Source: Candidatus Woesebacteria bacterium (lineage in GTDB: Bacteria; Patescibacteriota; Microgenomatia; UBA1406; GWC2-37-13). From it: a stretch of DNA of 14,195 nt. Of this stretch, positions 7,038 through 13,480 are shown piece by piece. A program made the translations under genes and the position numbers. Position 1 is the first letter of the stretch, and every line of letters begins with the position of its first letter. The notes beneath the pieces are model-generated. The model did not search any database and was not told where the DNA came from. It was given only the letters and a program-made list of their open reading frames with translations. The DNA lies in contig JAGOLU010000012.1 in assembly GCA_017993865.1 (NCBI GenBank), positions 1 to 14,195 of the forward strand, given 5' to 3'.

Positions 7038-7580
7038 TTAGGCAGTCTTTGTTTTCTTTCCTGGGCGCAATTTGATAACTTCTCCAACATAGCGAACTCC
7101 CTTCCCCTTGTATGGATCTGGCCTCTTAATGATTCGTGCAAGATAGGCAATTTCACCGACTCTTTGTTTATCTATACCTGATATCACCAAGATCGTTGGT
7201 CCGTCTACCGCGTATGTTAAACCTTCTACTTTTGGAAATACGACTTGATGAGAATATCCTACCTTAAACACCGCATCTCCGTTCTTGATCGTTACCCCAA
7301 ATCCTGTACCCACTACTTCGATTCGCTTCTCCCATCCCCTGGTGACTCCGTGAACTGCATTCGCTATAAGACTTCGGAATGTCCCATGAAAAGATTTCGC
7401 TCGTTTTGTCTCATTGTTACGACTAATGGTAAGAACGTTATTTTCGTTCTGTATACTGAGAATGCGGGGCAATTCAACCGAAAGGACCCCTTTCGGGCCT
7501 TTGACAGTAACCACCTTGCCGTCTACTTGAACGGTTACTCCTTGCTCAATTGTTATTGTTTTTTGACCAATCTTTGACAT
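7038..7580 (-). CDS. rplF: 50S ribosomal protein L6 (uL6)
   Basis: 50S protein next to the GTPase-associated centre and sarcin-ricin loop, built from two similar domains. It has 180 residues, the standard length. The N-terminus begins MSKIGQKTI and continues with VTVKGPKGVLSVELP (24-38). GTFRSLIANAVHGVTRGWEK (66-85) bridges the domains. The family signature RPDPYKGKGVRYVGE lies at 153-167, followed by a basic end. It starts six bases after the rpsH stop. Residues and length leave little doubt. Confidence 0.98.
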   Translation of the reverse strand: MSKIGQKTITIEQGVTVQVDGKVVTVKGPKGVLSVELPRILSIQNENNVLTISRNNETKRAKSFHGTFRSLIANAVHGVTRGWEKRIEVVGTGFGVTIKNGDAVFKVGYSHQVVFPKVEGLTYAVDGPTILVISGIDKQRVGEIAYLARIIKRPDPYKGKGVRYVGEVIKLRPGKKTKTA

Positions 7581-7586
7581 CGTATA

Positions 7587-7973
7587 TTACCAAATACTAA
7601 AGAGCAGCTCGCCTCCAAGGCCCGCTTTACGCGCTTCTTTCCCCGTCATTATTCCACTTGTTGTTGACAAAATAGTGCTACCCAAGCCATTGAGAATGAC
7701 CGGAATGTCTTGCGACTTAACATATTCCCTCTGTCCAGGTTTAGATATGATCTTTACCCCTGTAAAGAACGTGTTGTTTTTAGCATAGCGAAGTTTCACG
7801 GTGAACACCTTTTTAGGACCGTCTTCTGCGACAGTATACGATTCGATATAGCCCTCAGAAATAAGTTTCTCTAGCACGGCGGCAGAGAGCTTTGATCCTC
7901 GCACGAGTATCTCTGGTTTCTTGGCGAGATATCCGTTCTTAATTCTTATGGCTAAATCGATTGTTGATATCAT
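7587..7973 (-). CDS. rpsH: 30S ribosomal protein S8 (uS8)
   Basis: Primary 16S rRNA binder of the 30S platform; in E. coli it is also the repressor of the spc operon. It has 128 residues. The N-terminus reads MISTIDLAIRIKNGYLAKK, somewhat shorter than the usual TDPIADMLTRIRNA form. The C-terminal signature ISTSKG-like STTSGIMTGKEARKAGLGGE (103-122) is clear, followed by LLFSIW. It lies 27 bases after rpsS, an unexpected neighbour: rpsN normally directly precedes rpsH. It is six bases before rplF, as usual. Confidence 0.97.
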   Translation of the reverse strand: MISTIDLAIRIKNGYLAKKPEILVRGSKLSAAVLEKLISEGYIESYTVAEDGPKKVFTVKLRYAKNNTFFTGVKIISKPGQREYVKSQDIPVILNGLGSTILSTTSGIMTGKEARKAGLGGELLFSIW

Positions 7974-8000
7974 ATATTAGGAAATAATTATCGTACTACA

Positions 8001-8285
8001 TTAGGTCTTCTCGAGCGTTCGCTTGGTCACTTTGCCATGTCCACGGAATGTCCTTGTTGGTGAAAACTCACCGAGGCGATGACCTATCATCGACTCTGTT
8101 ATCAAAACTTCTTTGAATATCTTTCCGTTATGTATCCCAAATTTATGCCCCACAAATTCAGGAGGAATCTGGCTGGCGCGAGCCCAAGTTTTTATGGCGA
8201 CATGTTCTTTGGTCTGTTTTTGCATCATGATCTTTTTCATCAGCTTTTCGTCGATGTATGGACCTTTTTTAACTGAGCGTGTCAT
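8001..8285 (-). CDS. rpsS: 30S ribosomal protein S19 (uS19), at an unusual locus
   Basis: 30S head protein that forms a complex with S13 and contacts tRNA in the A site. It has 94 residues and begins MTRSVKKGPYIDEKLMKKI, as the family does. WARASQIPPEFVGHKFGIHN (34-53) is followed by the full signature NGKIFKEVLITESMIGHRLG (53-72) and EFSPTRTFRGHG. Identity is secure. Its place is not standard: rpsS normally lies between rplB and rplV, but here it lies between rpsN (three bases upstream, TAA-GTT-ATG) and rpsH. It is the only copy in the window. Its composition looks like that of its neighbours. Confidence 0.97.
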   Translation of the reverse strand: MTRSVKKGPYIDEKLMKKIMMQKQTKEHVAIKTWARASQIPPEFVGHKFGIHNGKIFKEVLITESMIGHRLGEFSPTRTFRGHGKVTKRTLEKT

Positions 8286-8288
8286 AAC

Positions 8289-8474
8289 TTACCAAGATAA
8301 TTTTTTAACTCCGGGAATTTCTCCTTTCAGTGCTTTCTCTCGAAACACAATCCTGCTCATGCCAAAACGGCGCATGTATCCGCGAGTTCTACCAGTGAAC
8401 GCACAAAAATTGCGTTGTCGCACTTTGTATTTTAGTTTGCGTGAGAGCTTGACTACAGTCGATTTAGATGCCAT
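8289..8474 (-). CDS. rpsN: 30S ribosomal protein S14, short form lacking the zinc ligands
   Basis: 30S head protein needed for late assembly. It has 61 residues, the length of the zinc-binding (C+) S14. It ends in RIVFREKALKGEIPGVKKLSW-like sequence, with GVKKLSW as the last seven residues, also of that type. The zinc form has cysteines at 24, 27, 40 and 43. Here only C24 remains; the others are T27, S40 and V43. Metal binding is therefore unlikely. It is not the ordinary long, zinc-free S14 of about 100 residues. It starts two bases after the rplE stop (TAA-AT-ATG) and is followed by rpsS instead of rpsH. Confidence 0.96.
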   Translation of the reverse strand: MASKSTVVKLSRKLKYKVRQRNFCAFTGRTRGYMRRFGMSRIVFREKALKGEIPGVKKLSW

Positions 8475-8476
8475 AT

Positions 8477-9013
8477 TTATTTAGTGAACGGAACACCAAG
8501 AATTTCAAATAGTTTTCTTCCTTTTTCATGAGATCTTGCATTTGTCGTGACGGTAACTTGCAATCCTCGAATTCTATCAATGGTATCGTAATCAATTTCT
8601 GGAAATATCGTTTGTTCGGTAAAACCAATGTTCAAATTCCCATGGCCGTCTACACAAGCGTCTTTGATGCCACGAAAATCTTTGAGCACAGGGATAATGA
8701 CGTGTACCAGCTTATCTAAGAATGCAACCATCTTCTTTCCACGCAGAGTTACTTTCACTCCTATGGCAAGGCCTTCACGAATCTTAAAGGCAGAAACTGA
8801 TCTACGAGCTTTTGTTATCACTGGCTTCTGACCTGTTATTATACCAAGCTGTTTGGCTATTTCACCTACAACATTTTTATTGGTAACCGCCTCTCCCGCG
8901 CCTACATTAAGAACGATCTTTTTTATTCGAGGGATAGCGAAGGTGTTTTGCACACCAAAATCTTTCGTCACCTTATCTAAATGTTCTTTTGAATAGAAGT
9001 CTTTGTAAAACAT
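8477..9013 (-). CDS. rplE: 50S ribosomal protein L5 (uL5)
   Basis: Binds 5S rRNA and forms the bridge to S13 in the 30S head. From the ATG at 9013 it has 178 residues, the typical length. IPRIKKIVLNVGAGEAVTNK (28-47) and TGQKPVITKARRSVSAFKIR (60-79) are conserved, as is the DGHGNLNIGFTEQTIFPEI block in the second half. An upstream in-frame start at 9046 would overlap rplX and add eleven residues without family support, so the internal ATG is preferred. It lies 11 bases after rplX. Confidence 0.97.
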   Translation of the reverse strand: MFYKDFYSKEHLDKVTKDFGVQNTFAIPRIKKIVLNVGAGEAVTNKNVVGEIAKQLGIITGQKPVITKARRSVSAFKIREGLAIGVKVTLRGKKMVAFLDKLVHVIIPVLKDFRGIKDACVDGHGNLNIGFTEQTIFPEIDYDTIDRIRGLQVTVTTNARSHEKGRKLFEILGVPFTK

Positions 9014-9024
9014 AAATGAATCAA

Positions 9025-9333
9025 TTAGGTAATTGTCGCATCGCATTTACGACACACTCGTTTTTTGAGGCCATCCACCACTCGGTATCCAACTCGAGTC
9101 ACCTTATCGCATTTTGGACAGATAAGTGCTACTTTGGAAACATCAAGCGGACGAGACAAATCGATAATTCCACCTTGAGGAAACTGCTCAGACTTCTTTA
9201 CGTGACGTTTATACATGTTTGTGTCTGGAATAAGTACTGTTCGCGTCTTTTCATTAACCTTCTCGACTTTGCCTTTCTTGCCTGCATCCTTGCCTGCTAT
9301 GACCTGGATAGAGTCTCCTTTGTGAATTTTCAT
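9025..9333 (-). CDS. rplX: 50S ribosomal protein L24 (uL24) with zinc-ribbon-like end
   Basis: Assembly initiator of the 50S subunit, located near the peptide exit. It has 102 residues. The KOW motif is at the start (HKGDSIQVIAGKDAGKKGKV, 4-23). The C-terminus has two CxxC pairs, CPKC (72-75) and CRKC (94-97), with TRVGYRVVDGLKKR between them, a ribbon found in many bacterial L24 proteins. It may bind zinc. The order rplN-rplX-rplE is standard. The 23-base gap before it is AT-rich and shows no Shine-Dalgarno sequence. Confidence 0.97.
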   Translation of the reverse strand: MKIHKGDSIQVIAGKDAGKKGKVEKVNEKTRTVLIPDTNMYKRHVKKSEQFPQGGIIDLSRPLDVSKVALICPKCDKVTRVGYRVVDGLKKRVCRKCDATIT

Positions 9334-9356
9334 ATGATTAATTATCGGTAAATGGC

Positions 9357-9731
9357 TTAATAAATCTCTTCTGCTAAACTAGCAATTTTTGAGAATCCTT
9401 TGTCTTTAATCTCTTTTGCGATGGGACCGAAAACACGTGTTCCTTTGGGGTCTTTACCTTCTTTACTTGCCAAAATTACACAAGCATTGTCGTCAAATCG
9501 CACATAACTTCCATCATGACGTTTGCGTTCTTTGCGAGTTCGGACAATCAACGCACGAATAACCTCTCCTTTTTTTACTTGTCCATAGGGCATTGCTCGC
9601 TTTACTACGCCAGTGATTACGTCTCCTAGACTCGCCTTTACTTTGCGTCCGCGCGCGGGTATGCCAATCATCCCCACAAGCTTCGCTCCTGAGTTATCTG
9701 CGACGTTGATCATTGATCTGAGTTGTAACAT
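9357..9731 (-). CDS. rplN: 50S ribosomal protein L14 (uL14)
   Basis: 50S interface protein that forms a bridge to 16S rRNA and is the docking site of the silencing factor RsfS. It has 124 residues (usual 122). It starts MLQLRSMINVADNSGAKLVG. Further blocks are VKRAMPYGQVKKGEVIRALI (43-62), DDNACVIL (80-87) and GTRVFGPIAKE (97-107). It starts 14 bases after rpsQ. No operon break is visible between the S10-like and spc-like parts. Confidence 0.98.
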   Translation of the reverse strand: MLQLRSMINVADNSGAKLVGMIGIPARGRKVKASLGDVITGVVKRAMPYGQVKKGEVIRALIVRTRKERKRHDGSYVRFDDNACVILASKEGKDPKGTRVFGPIAKEIKDKGFSKIASLAEEIY

Positions 9732-9745
9732 AAGTTAGACGATAA

Positions 9746-9979
9746 TTAAGAAACTTTTCCCATAACGGCATGGTGCTTAGTCTTAGACATCGGTCGACAC
9801 GAACGAACCTCTACTTTGTCTCCTTCAACAATACCTTGTATTTCATTGTGTACTTTCAGCTTCTTCGTTTTGTTAATAACTTTTTTATACAAAGGATGAC
9901 GCAACTTAGTATGTATCTCAATTACGAGAGTTCCGGCTACTTTAGCCGATACTACGGTTCCAATAAAGGTTGCTGCCAT
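9746..9979 (-). CDS. rpsQ: 30S ribosomal protein S17 (uS17)
   Basis: Early 16S rRNA-binding protein of the 30S body with an OB fold. From the ATG at 9979 it has 77 residues and begins MAATFIGTVVSAKVAGTLVI, in line with the family. The signature GDKVEVRSCRPMSKTK lies at 53-68. A longer open frame reaching 10075 overlaps rpmC and does not resemble S17 upstream of MAATF, so it was not used. It starts four bases after rpmC (TAA-TCTT-ATG). Confidence 0.96.
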   Translation of the reverse strand: MAATFIGTVVSAKVAGTLVIEIHTKLRHPLYKKVINKTKKLKVHNEIQGIVEGDKVEVRSCRPMSKTKHHAVMGKVS

Positions 9980-9983
9980 AAGA

Positions 9984-10178
9984 TTATTGCAATTCGGGCA
10001 TTGATAACAAGGTCTTGACCAGAGCCCGTTCGTATCTGTATTTATACAGTTCTGCGTATGCTTTCGGGTCTTCAATCAGTGCCATTCGTGTCTTAGAAAT
10101 AGAATTAGTTAGGTTGCCTAAAGCTTTGGTCAAGTCGGCATGTTTCATTCCTGCGTATTTTTGTTTGATTGATTTCAT
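9984..10178 (-). CDS. rpmC: 50S ribosomal protein L29 (uL29)
   Basis: Small helical-hairpin protein of the 50S subunit close to the exit tunnel and the trigger-factor/SRP docking site. It has 64 residues, the usual size. The sequence is divergent: a basic start (MKSIKQKYAGMKHADLTKAL), a long amphipathic helix, then a second helix with RYERALVKTLL. The family motif is weak, so the call rests largely on size, helical character and the fixed rplP-rpmC-rpsQ order. It starts one base after the rplP stop (TAA-T-ATG), so coupling is likely. Confidence 0.88.
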   Translation of the reverse strand: MKSIKQKYAGMKHADLTKALGNLTNSISKTRMALIEDPKAYAELYKYRYERALVKTLLSMPELQ

Positions 10179-10179
10179 A

Positions 10180-10593
10180 TTAGTCTTGGTTTTTGTTAAT
10201 AAACTTAGTCATGACAGATAGTTTTGCGGCTACATTGTGAAAAACGGCCTTCGCATCTTTCTCAGGGAGTCCGTCTAGCTCAAACAATACTCTCCCCGGC
10301 GAGACAGATGCTACATAATGATCGAGATCTCCTTTTCCTGCTCCCATGGTCACTTCTGGTGGTTTCTTAGTGTATGGCTTATCAGGGAATATTCGAGTCC
10401 AAAACTTCCCGCTTTTACGAGTCGCTCGTGCAAAAATAATCCTCGTTGCCTCAATTTCACGATCTTTGATCCAACCAGATTCCAATGACTTCAGACCATA
10501 AGACCCGAAGTTGAGAGTGTCGCCTTTTGTGGCGATCTTTCTCCATGTTCCACGGAATTGCTTTCTGTATTTGAGTCTTTTAGGCGCTAACAT
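10180..10593 (-). CDS. rplP: 50S ribosomal protein L16 (uL16)
   Basis: Late-assembling 50S protein near the A-site tRNA and peptidyl transferase centre. It has 137 residues, the usual length. It begins MLAPKRLKYRKQFRG, with LNFGSYGLKSLESGWI (27-42) and IEATRIIFAR (47-56). The loop reads KPPEVTMGAGKGDLDHYVAS (77-96); the usual form is VRMGxGKG, so Thr82 stands in place of the Arg that is hydroxylated in E. coli (R81). VSPGRVLFELDGL follows. It lies 14 bases after rpsC and one base before rpmC. Confidence 0.97.
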   Translation of the reverse strand: MLAPKRLKYRKQFRGTWRKIATKGDTLNFGSYGLKSLESGWIKDREIEATRIIFARATRKSGKFWTRIFPDKPYTKKPPEVTMGAGKGDLDHYVASVSPGRVLFELDGLPEKDAKAVFHNVAAKLSVMTKFINKNQD

Positions 10594-10607
10594 AAAATGT
10601 GTCTAAA

Positions 10608-11249
10608 TTATCTGCAAATCCAAACTTTTACTCCCACATACCCCGACTTCGTAAGTGCAGGTACAATGGCAAAATCTACATCTTCGCGAATTGTGGACGC
10701 AGGCACAGTACCTTGGAAATATTTTTCTCGTCTTGAAATTTCGGCACCTCCAATACGACCTCCGAGCTGCACTTTGATTCCCTTTCCTCCCGCTTCGGTT
10801 ACCTTGTTCATGGCGTTGTGTACAACACCGCGATGGGGCATGCCACGCACGAGTTTATCAGAGATCATCTGAGCGACATAACGGGCGTTAATAAAAGGTT
10901 TCTTTACCTGCTCAATCTTTATGTCTATCTTTGGTTGACGAGCATTGTTTGTTGGTTTTGCCAAATATCGGACAATCACATTCTTGACCTCTTCAAGTCC
11001 CTTTCCTCCTTTGCCGATAATCACCCCAGGTTTGACTGCATGGATAATGACCAGTATCTTGTTAATTTGCCTTTCTATATCTACTTCGGTCACAGAAGCA
11101 GAAGAGAATTTCTCTAGTATATGCTCTCTTATCTTGCTGTCTTCCGAAACTGCCAGTCTAAATATGGTCTTGTTTGAGAAGAACCAACGAGATTGCCAGT
11201 TGTTGGTAATACCCAGTCTGAGTCCGTTTGGATGTACTTTTTGTCCCAT
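10608..11249 (-). CDS. rpsC: 30S ribosomal protein S3 (uS3)
   Basis: 30S head protein at the mRNA entry site with helicase activity in E. coli. It has 213 residues. It begins MGQKVHPNGLRLGITNNWQS, a very typical start. The type II KH domain carries KPGVIIGKGGKGLEEVK (73-89). The C-domain has HRGVVHNAM, LGGRIGGAEISRREKYFQG and a YVGVKVWI end. The C-terminus stops three residues after WI, so the basic tail seen in many S3 proteins is missing. It starts nine bases after rplV. Confidence 0.98.
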   Translation of the reverse strand: MGQKVHPNGLRLGITNNWQSRWFFSNKTIFRLAVSEDSKIREHILEKFSSASVTEVDIERQINKILVIIHAVKPGVIIGKGGKGLEEVKNVIVRYLAKPTNNARQPKIDIKIEQVKKPFINARYVAQMISDKLVRGMPHRGVVHNAMNKVTEAGGKGIKVQLGGRIGGAEISRREKYFQGTVPASTIREDVDFAIVPALTKSGYVGVKVWICR

Positions 11250-11258
11250 GATTATAAA

Positions 11259-11750
11259 TTAATTTTCTTTGATGCTCGCTTTCTTTTTGCTAACTGTTTT
11301 GGTTTTTGGTTTCACTGACTTGGTTTTTGCAACTTTCTTTTCGATTACTTTTTGTTTTTCAACAACCACTTCTTTCTTTGGTTCGACCACAGGGTCTGCC
11401 TGAGCTGAGCTTTGGGCCCGTTTTATCCCTAAGACAACCGTGATATGCGTCATTCGGCGAGTAATAGGCTTAGCAGTTCCGCGCGATCCTGCACGAAATC
11501 TTTTGAGTACTAATCCCTGATCAGCGTATAGCCTGCGGAATTCTAACATATCTTTACCTACTTTTAAACTACTTTCGGCGTTTGAAAGGCATGTTTTGAT
11601 AGCTTGTGCCAATGCTCGAGCCGCACTATGAGGCATTTGCTCCAAACGAGTGAGCGCATCAACTGGTGATGTTTTACGTATTCCAGGTAGGAAAGATCTT
11701 ACTTTCCTGATGGATACATTCATATTTTTTGCGGTGTGACGTGATTCCAT
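11259..11750 (-). CDS. rplV: 50S ribosomal protein L22 (uL22) with Lys-rich tail
   Basis: 50S protein whose beta-hairpin lines the peptide exit tunnel. It has 163 residues, longer than the usual 110-120. Core blocks are MNVSIRKVRSFLPGIRKTSP (10-29), SAARALAQAIKTCLSNAE and the hairpin region VLKRFRAGSRGTAKPITRRM (81-100), followed by THITVVLG. From about residue 111 a low-complexity tail rich in Lys, Val, Glu and Ser/Thr accounts for the extra length. It starts three bases after rplB (TAA-CGT-ATG), exactly where rpsS would normally stand. Confidence 0.96.
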   Translation of the reverse strand: MESRHTAKNMNVSIRKVRSFLPGIRKTSPVDALTRLEQMPHSAARALAQAIKTCLSNAESSLKVGKDMLEFRRLYADQGLVLKRFRAGSRGTAKPITRRMTHITVVLGIKRAQSSAQADPVVEPKKEVVVEKQKVIEKKVAKTKSVKPKTKTVSKKKASIKEN

Positions 11751-11753
11751 ACG

Positions 11754-12533
11754 TTAACGAGGTCTTTGAGAAATAATAAGTTTTTTTGTCCATTTGCGTG
11801 CATTGCGAGTGCGAACACCACGAGCCTTCTTGCCCCATGGGGTTTTTGGATGCATTCCTTCTCCACTTCTTCCTTCTCCTCCACCATGTGGGTGTGAGCG
11901 TGGATTCTGAGCAACCCCTCTAACGGTTGGACGGATTCCTCGTAAAATATTTCTGCCTGCCTTCCCTACCTCCTCATCCTTATGACCAACATTACCGACT
12001 CTTCCTATTGTCGCACGACAACGCCCCGTAAGCTTCCTAACTTCCCCAGAAGACAATTTCACATGTGCATGGTCGCCATCTTTTGCAACAATGGTCGCAA
12101 AGAGACCTGCAGATCGAATCATTTTTGCACCTTGACCAGGATGCAACTCAACGTTGTGTATTTCGATTCCAACAGGGATATTCGAAAGAGGAAGTGAGTT
12201 CCCCACAGATATCTCAGCAGTGTCCGAAGACATTACGTCGTTACCAACTTGTATTCCGAGCGGCGCAATTATGTATCTCATCTCACCATCTGCATACTTA
12301 ATAAGACAGATGTGAGCGTTGCGATTGGGGTCATATTCGACCGTTTCAACCCTACCCATTACGTCAAACTTATTACGCTTGAAGTCGATAGTTCGATAAT
12401 AACGTTTTTGTCGTGTGCCTCGATGTCGGACAGACACGACGCCCGATGAGTCTCTCCCCGCATGTTTGGGCAAAATCTTGCTGAGAGAAGCATGTGGCTT
12501 TTGGCGTGTGAATAGTTGAGATGAGGTCTTCAT
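11754..12533 (-). CDS. rplB: 50S ribosomal protein L2 (uL2)
   Basis: Conserved core protein of the 50S subunit needed for subunit joining and peptidyl transferase function. It has 259 residues, a little shorter than the usual 273-276, mainly in the N-terminal extension. YRTIDFKRNKFDVMGRVETV (46-65), YDPNRNAHICLIKYADGEMR (67-86) and GNSLPLSNIPVG (111-122) are typical. The C-terminal loop RPTVRGVAQNPRSHPHGGGE (201-220) contains the HPHGGGEGR block with the His equivalent to E. coli H229. The residues before it read QNPRS in place of the usual MNPVD. It starts ten bases after rplW. Confidence 0.98.
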   Translation of the reverse strand: MKTSSQLFTRQKPHASLSKILPKHAGRDSSGVVSVRHRGTRQKRYYRTIDFKRNKFDVMGRVETVEYDPNRNAHICLIKYADGEMRYIIAPLGIQVGNDVMSSDTAEISVGNSLPLSNIPVGIEIHNVELHPGQGAKMIRSAGLFATIVAKDGDHAHVKLSSGEVRKLTGRCRATIGRVGNVGHKDEEVGKAGRNILRGIRPTVRGVAQNPRSHPHGGGEGRSGEGMHPKTPWGKKARGVRTRNARKWTKKLIISQRPR

Positions 12534-12543
12534 GGGTGTGAAT

Positions 12544-12825
12544 TTACTTACTAATAGGACCTAACGGGTTTTTGGTTTGAATATATGCTATTTTTCTGAT
12601 CGGTGTGAGCGATTCGCGTCGCATCTTGCCGACCTTTCTAGACTGAGGAGGACGGGTAACAACCCGAACGACAAGGGGCTTCTCACCATACAGCATTTTA
12701 AATGCTTCTGCGATCTGAGTTTTGGATGACTTTGTATTCACTTCGAACATGTATACCTGATTACGCTCTTGGCTTGTGGCCTTCTCGGTGACTACACGGC
12801 GACTGATGTGATGAATAGTGTGCAT
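12544..12825 (-). CDS. rplW: 50S ribosomal protein L23 (uL23)
   Basis: 50S protein at the tunnel exit and docking point for trigger factor and SRP. From the ATG at 12825 it has 93 residues, the usual length. VVTEKATSQERNQVYMFEVN (11-30) is the family start; a helix (KTQIAEAFKMLYG) and a strand (LVVRVVTRPP) follow, then a basic loop (QSRKVGKMRRE) that reaches into rRNA. The frame is open to 12909, but the upstream part overlaps rplD and lacks family likeness. The chosen ATG is one base after the rplD stop (TAA-T-ATG). Confidence 0.95.
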   Translation of the reverse strand: MHTIHHISRRVVTEKATSQERNQVYMFEVNTKSSKTQIAEAFKMLYGEKPLVVRVVTRPPQSRKVGKMRRESLTPIRKIAYIQTKNPLGPISK

Positions 12826-12826
12826 A

Positions 12827-13471
12827 TTATGATTTCGATGTTTTGATAAGCTCCGACAAAGCACTGTCACTAAAGACAATCTTTTTTCCTCGCAAAATAT
12901 CATACGCATTCAATGATTGGACGTATACTCTGTGTATTTTTTTGATGTTTCGGGTAAGACGATCAAGGTTTGAGTCTACCGCTGAGTGTAATACGAGCGT
13001 GACGAGTTGCCCTTCGGCAATGGTCTTAAATAGTTTTGCCATATCTTTGGTCTTAAGATCTTTATTGTCTGTTTTTGAAGAAAGCACAACAATCTCCTGC
13101 TCTTTCGCTCGCTGAGAGAGCGCAGCTGCAAACACTTGGGTCTTTTGTTTCTTGTTCATCTTAAGATAGTAGTCTTTGGGCTTTGGTCCTCCAACTACTC
13201 CACCTCCAACAAAAATGGGAGCCTTTTTGCTCCCGTGACGTGCATTCCCTGTCCCTTTTTGTTTGTACATCTTTTTGGTAGTAGCCTTAATCTGTGAACG
13301 ATCTTTGGTTGATGCGGTGCCTTGTCGTACGTTAACGAGATGCATCTGAATATACTGAGTCAAGAGATTCTCGTTCATAGGAGCTCCAAACAAGTCTGCG
13401 GGGAGTGTTTGGGAAGTGGCTGTTGGTTCTGTGCCAATGACCGGAATCTGAATGTTAGTTTTGGTGCTCAT
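12827..13471 (-). CDS. rplD: 50S ribosomal protein L4 (uL4)
   Basis: 50S protein whose extended loop lines the exit tunnel; in E. coli it also represses the S10 operon. It has 214 residues. The loop region is clear: NVRQGTASTKDRSQIKATTK (47-66), KMYKQKGTGNARHGSKKAPI (67-86) and FVGGGVVGGPKPKDY (87-101). The first 35 or so residues are less conserved. The C-terminal half keeps the Rossmann-like alternation of helices and strands, with NAYDILRGKKIVFSDSALSE near the end. It starts nine bases after rplC. Whether it acts as a repressor here cannot be judged, because the S10 leader lies outside the window. Confidence 0.97.
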   Translation of the reverse strand: MSTKTNIQIPVIGTEPTATSQTLPADLFGAPMNENLLTQYIQMHLVNVRQGTASTKDRSQIKATTKKMYKQKGTGNARHGSKKAPIFVGGGVVGGPKPKDYYLKMNKKQKTQVFAAALSQRAKEQEIVVLSSKTDNKDLKTKDMAKLFKTIAEGQLVTLVLHSAVDSNLDRLTRNIKKIHRVYVQSLNAYDILRGKKIVFSDSALSELIKTSKS

Positions 13472-13480
13472 GTTTAGAAA

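Noticed and set aside
9980..10075. Longer rpsQ frame containing a CYQCPNC stretch that looks like a zinc motif
   Set aside because: It is the rpmC coding region read in another frame; S17 likeness starts only at MAATF.
12826..12909. Longer rplW frame starting inside rplD
   Set aside because: The added 28 residues overlap rplD and do not resemble L23.
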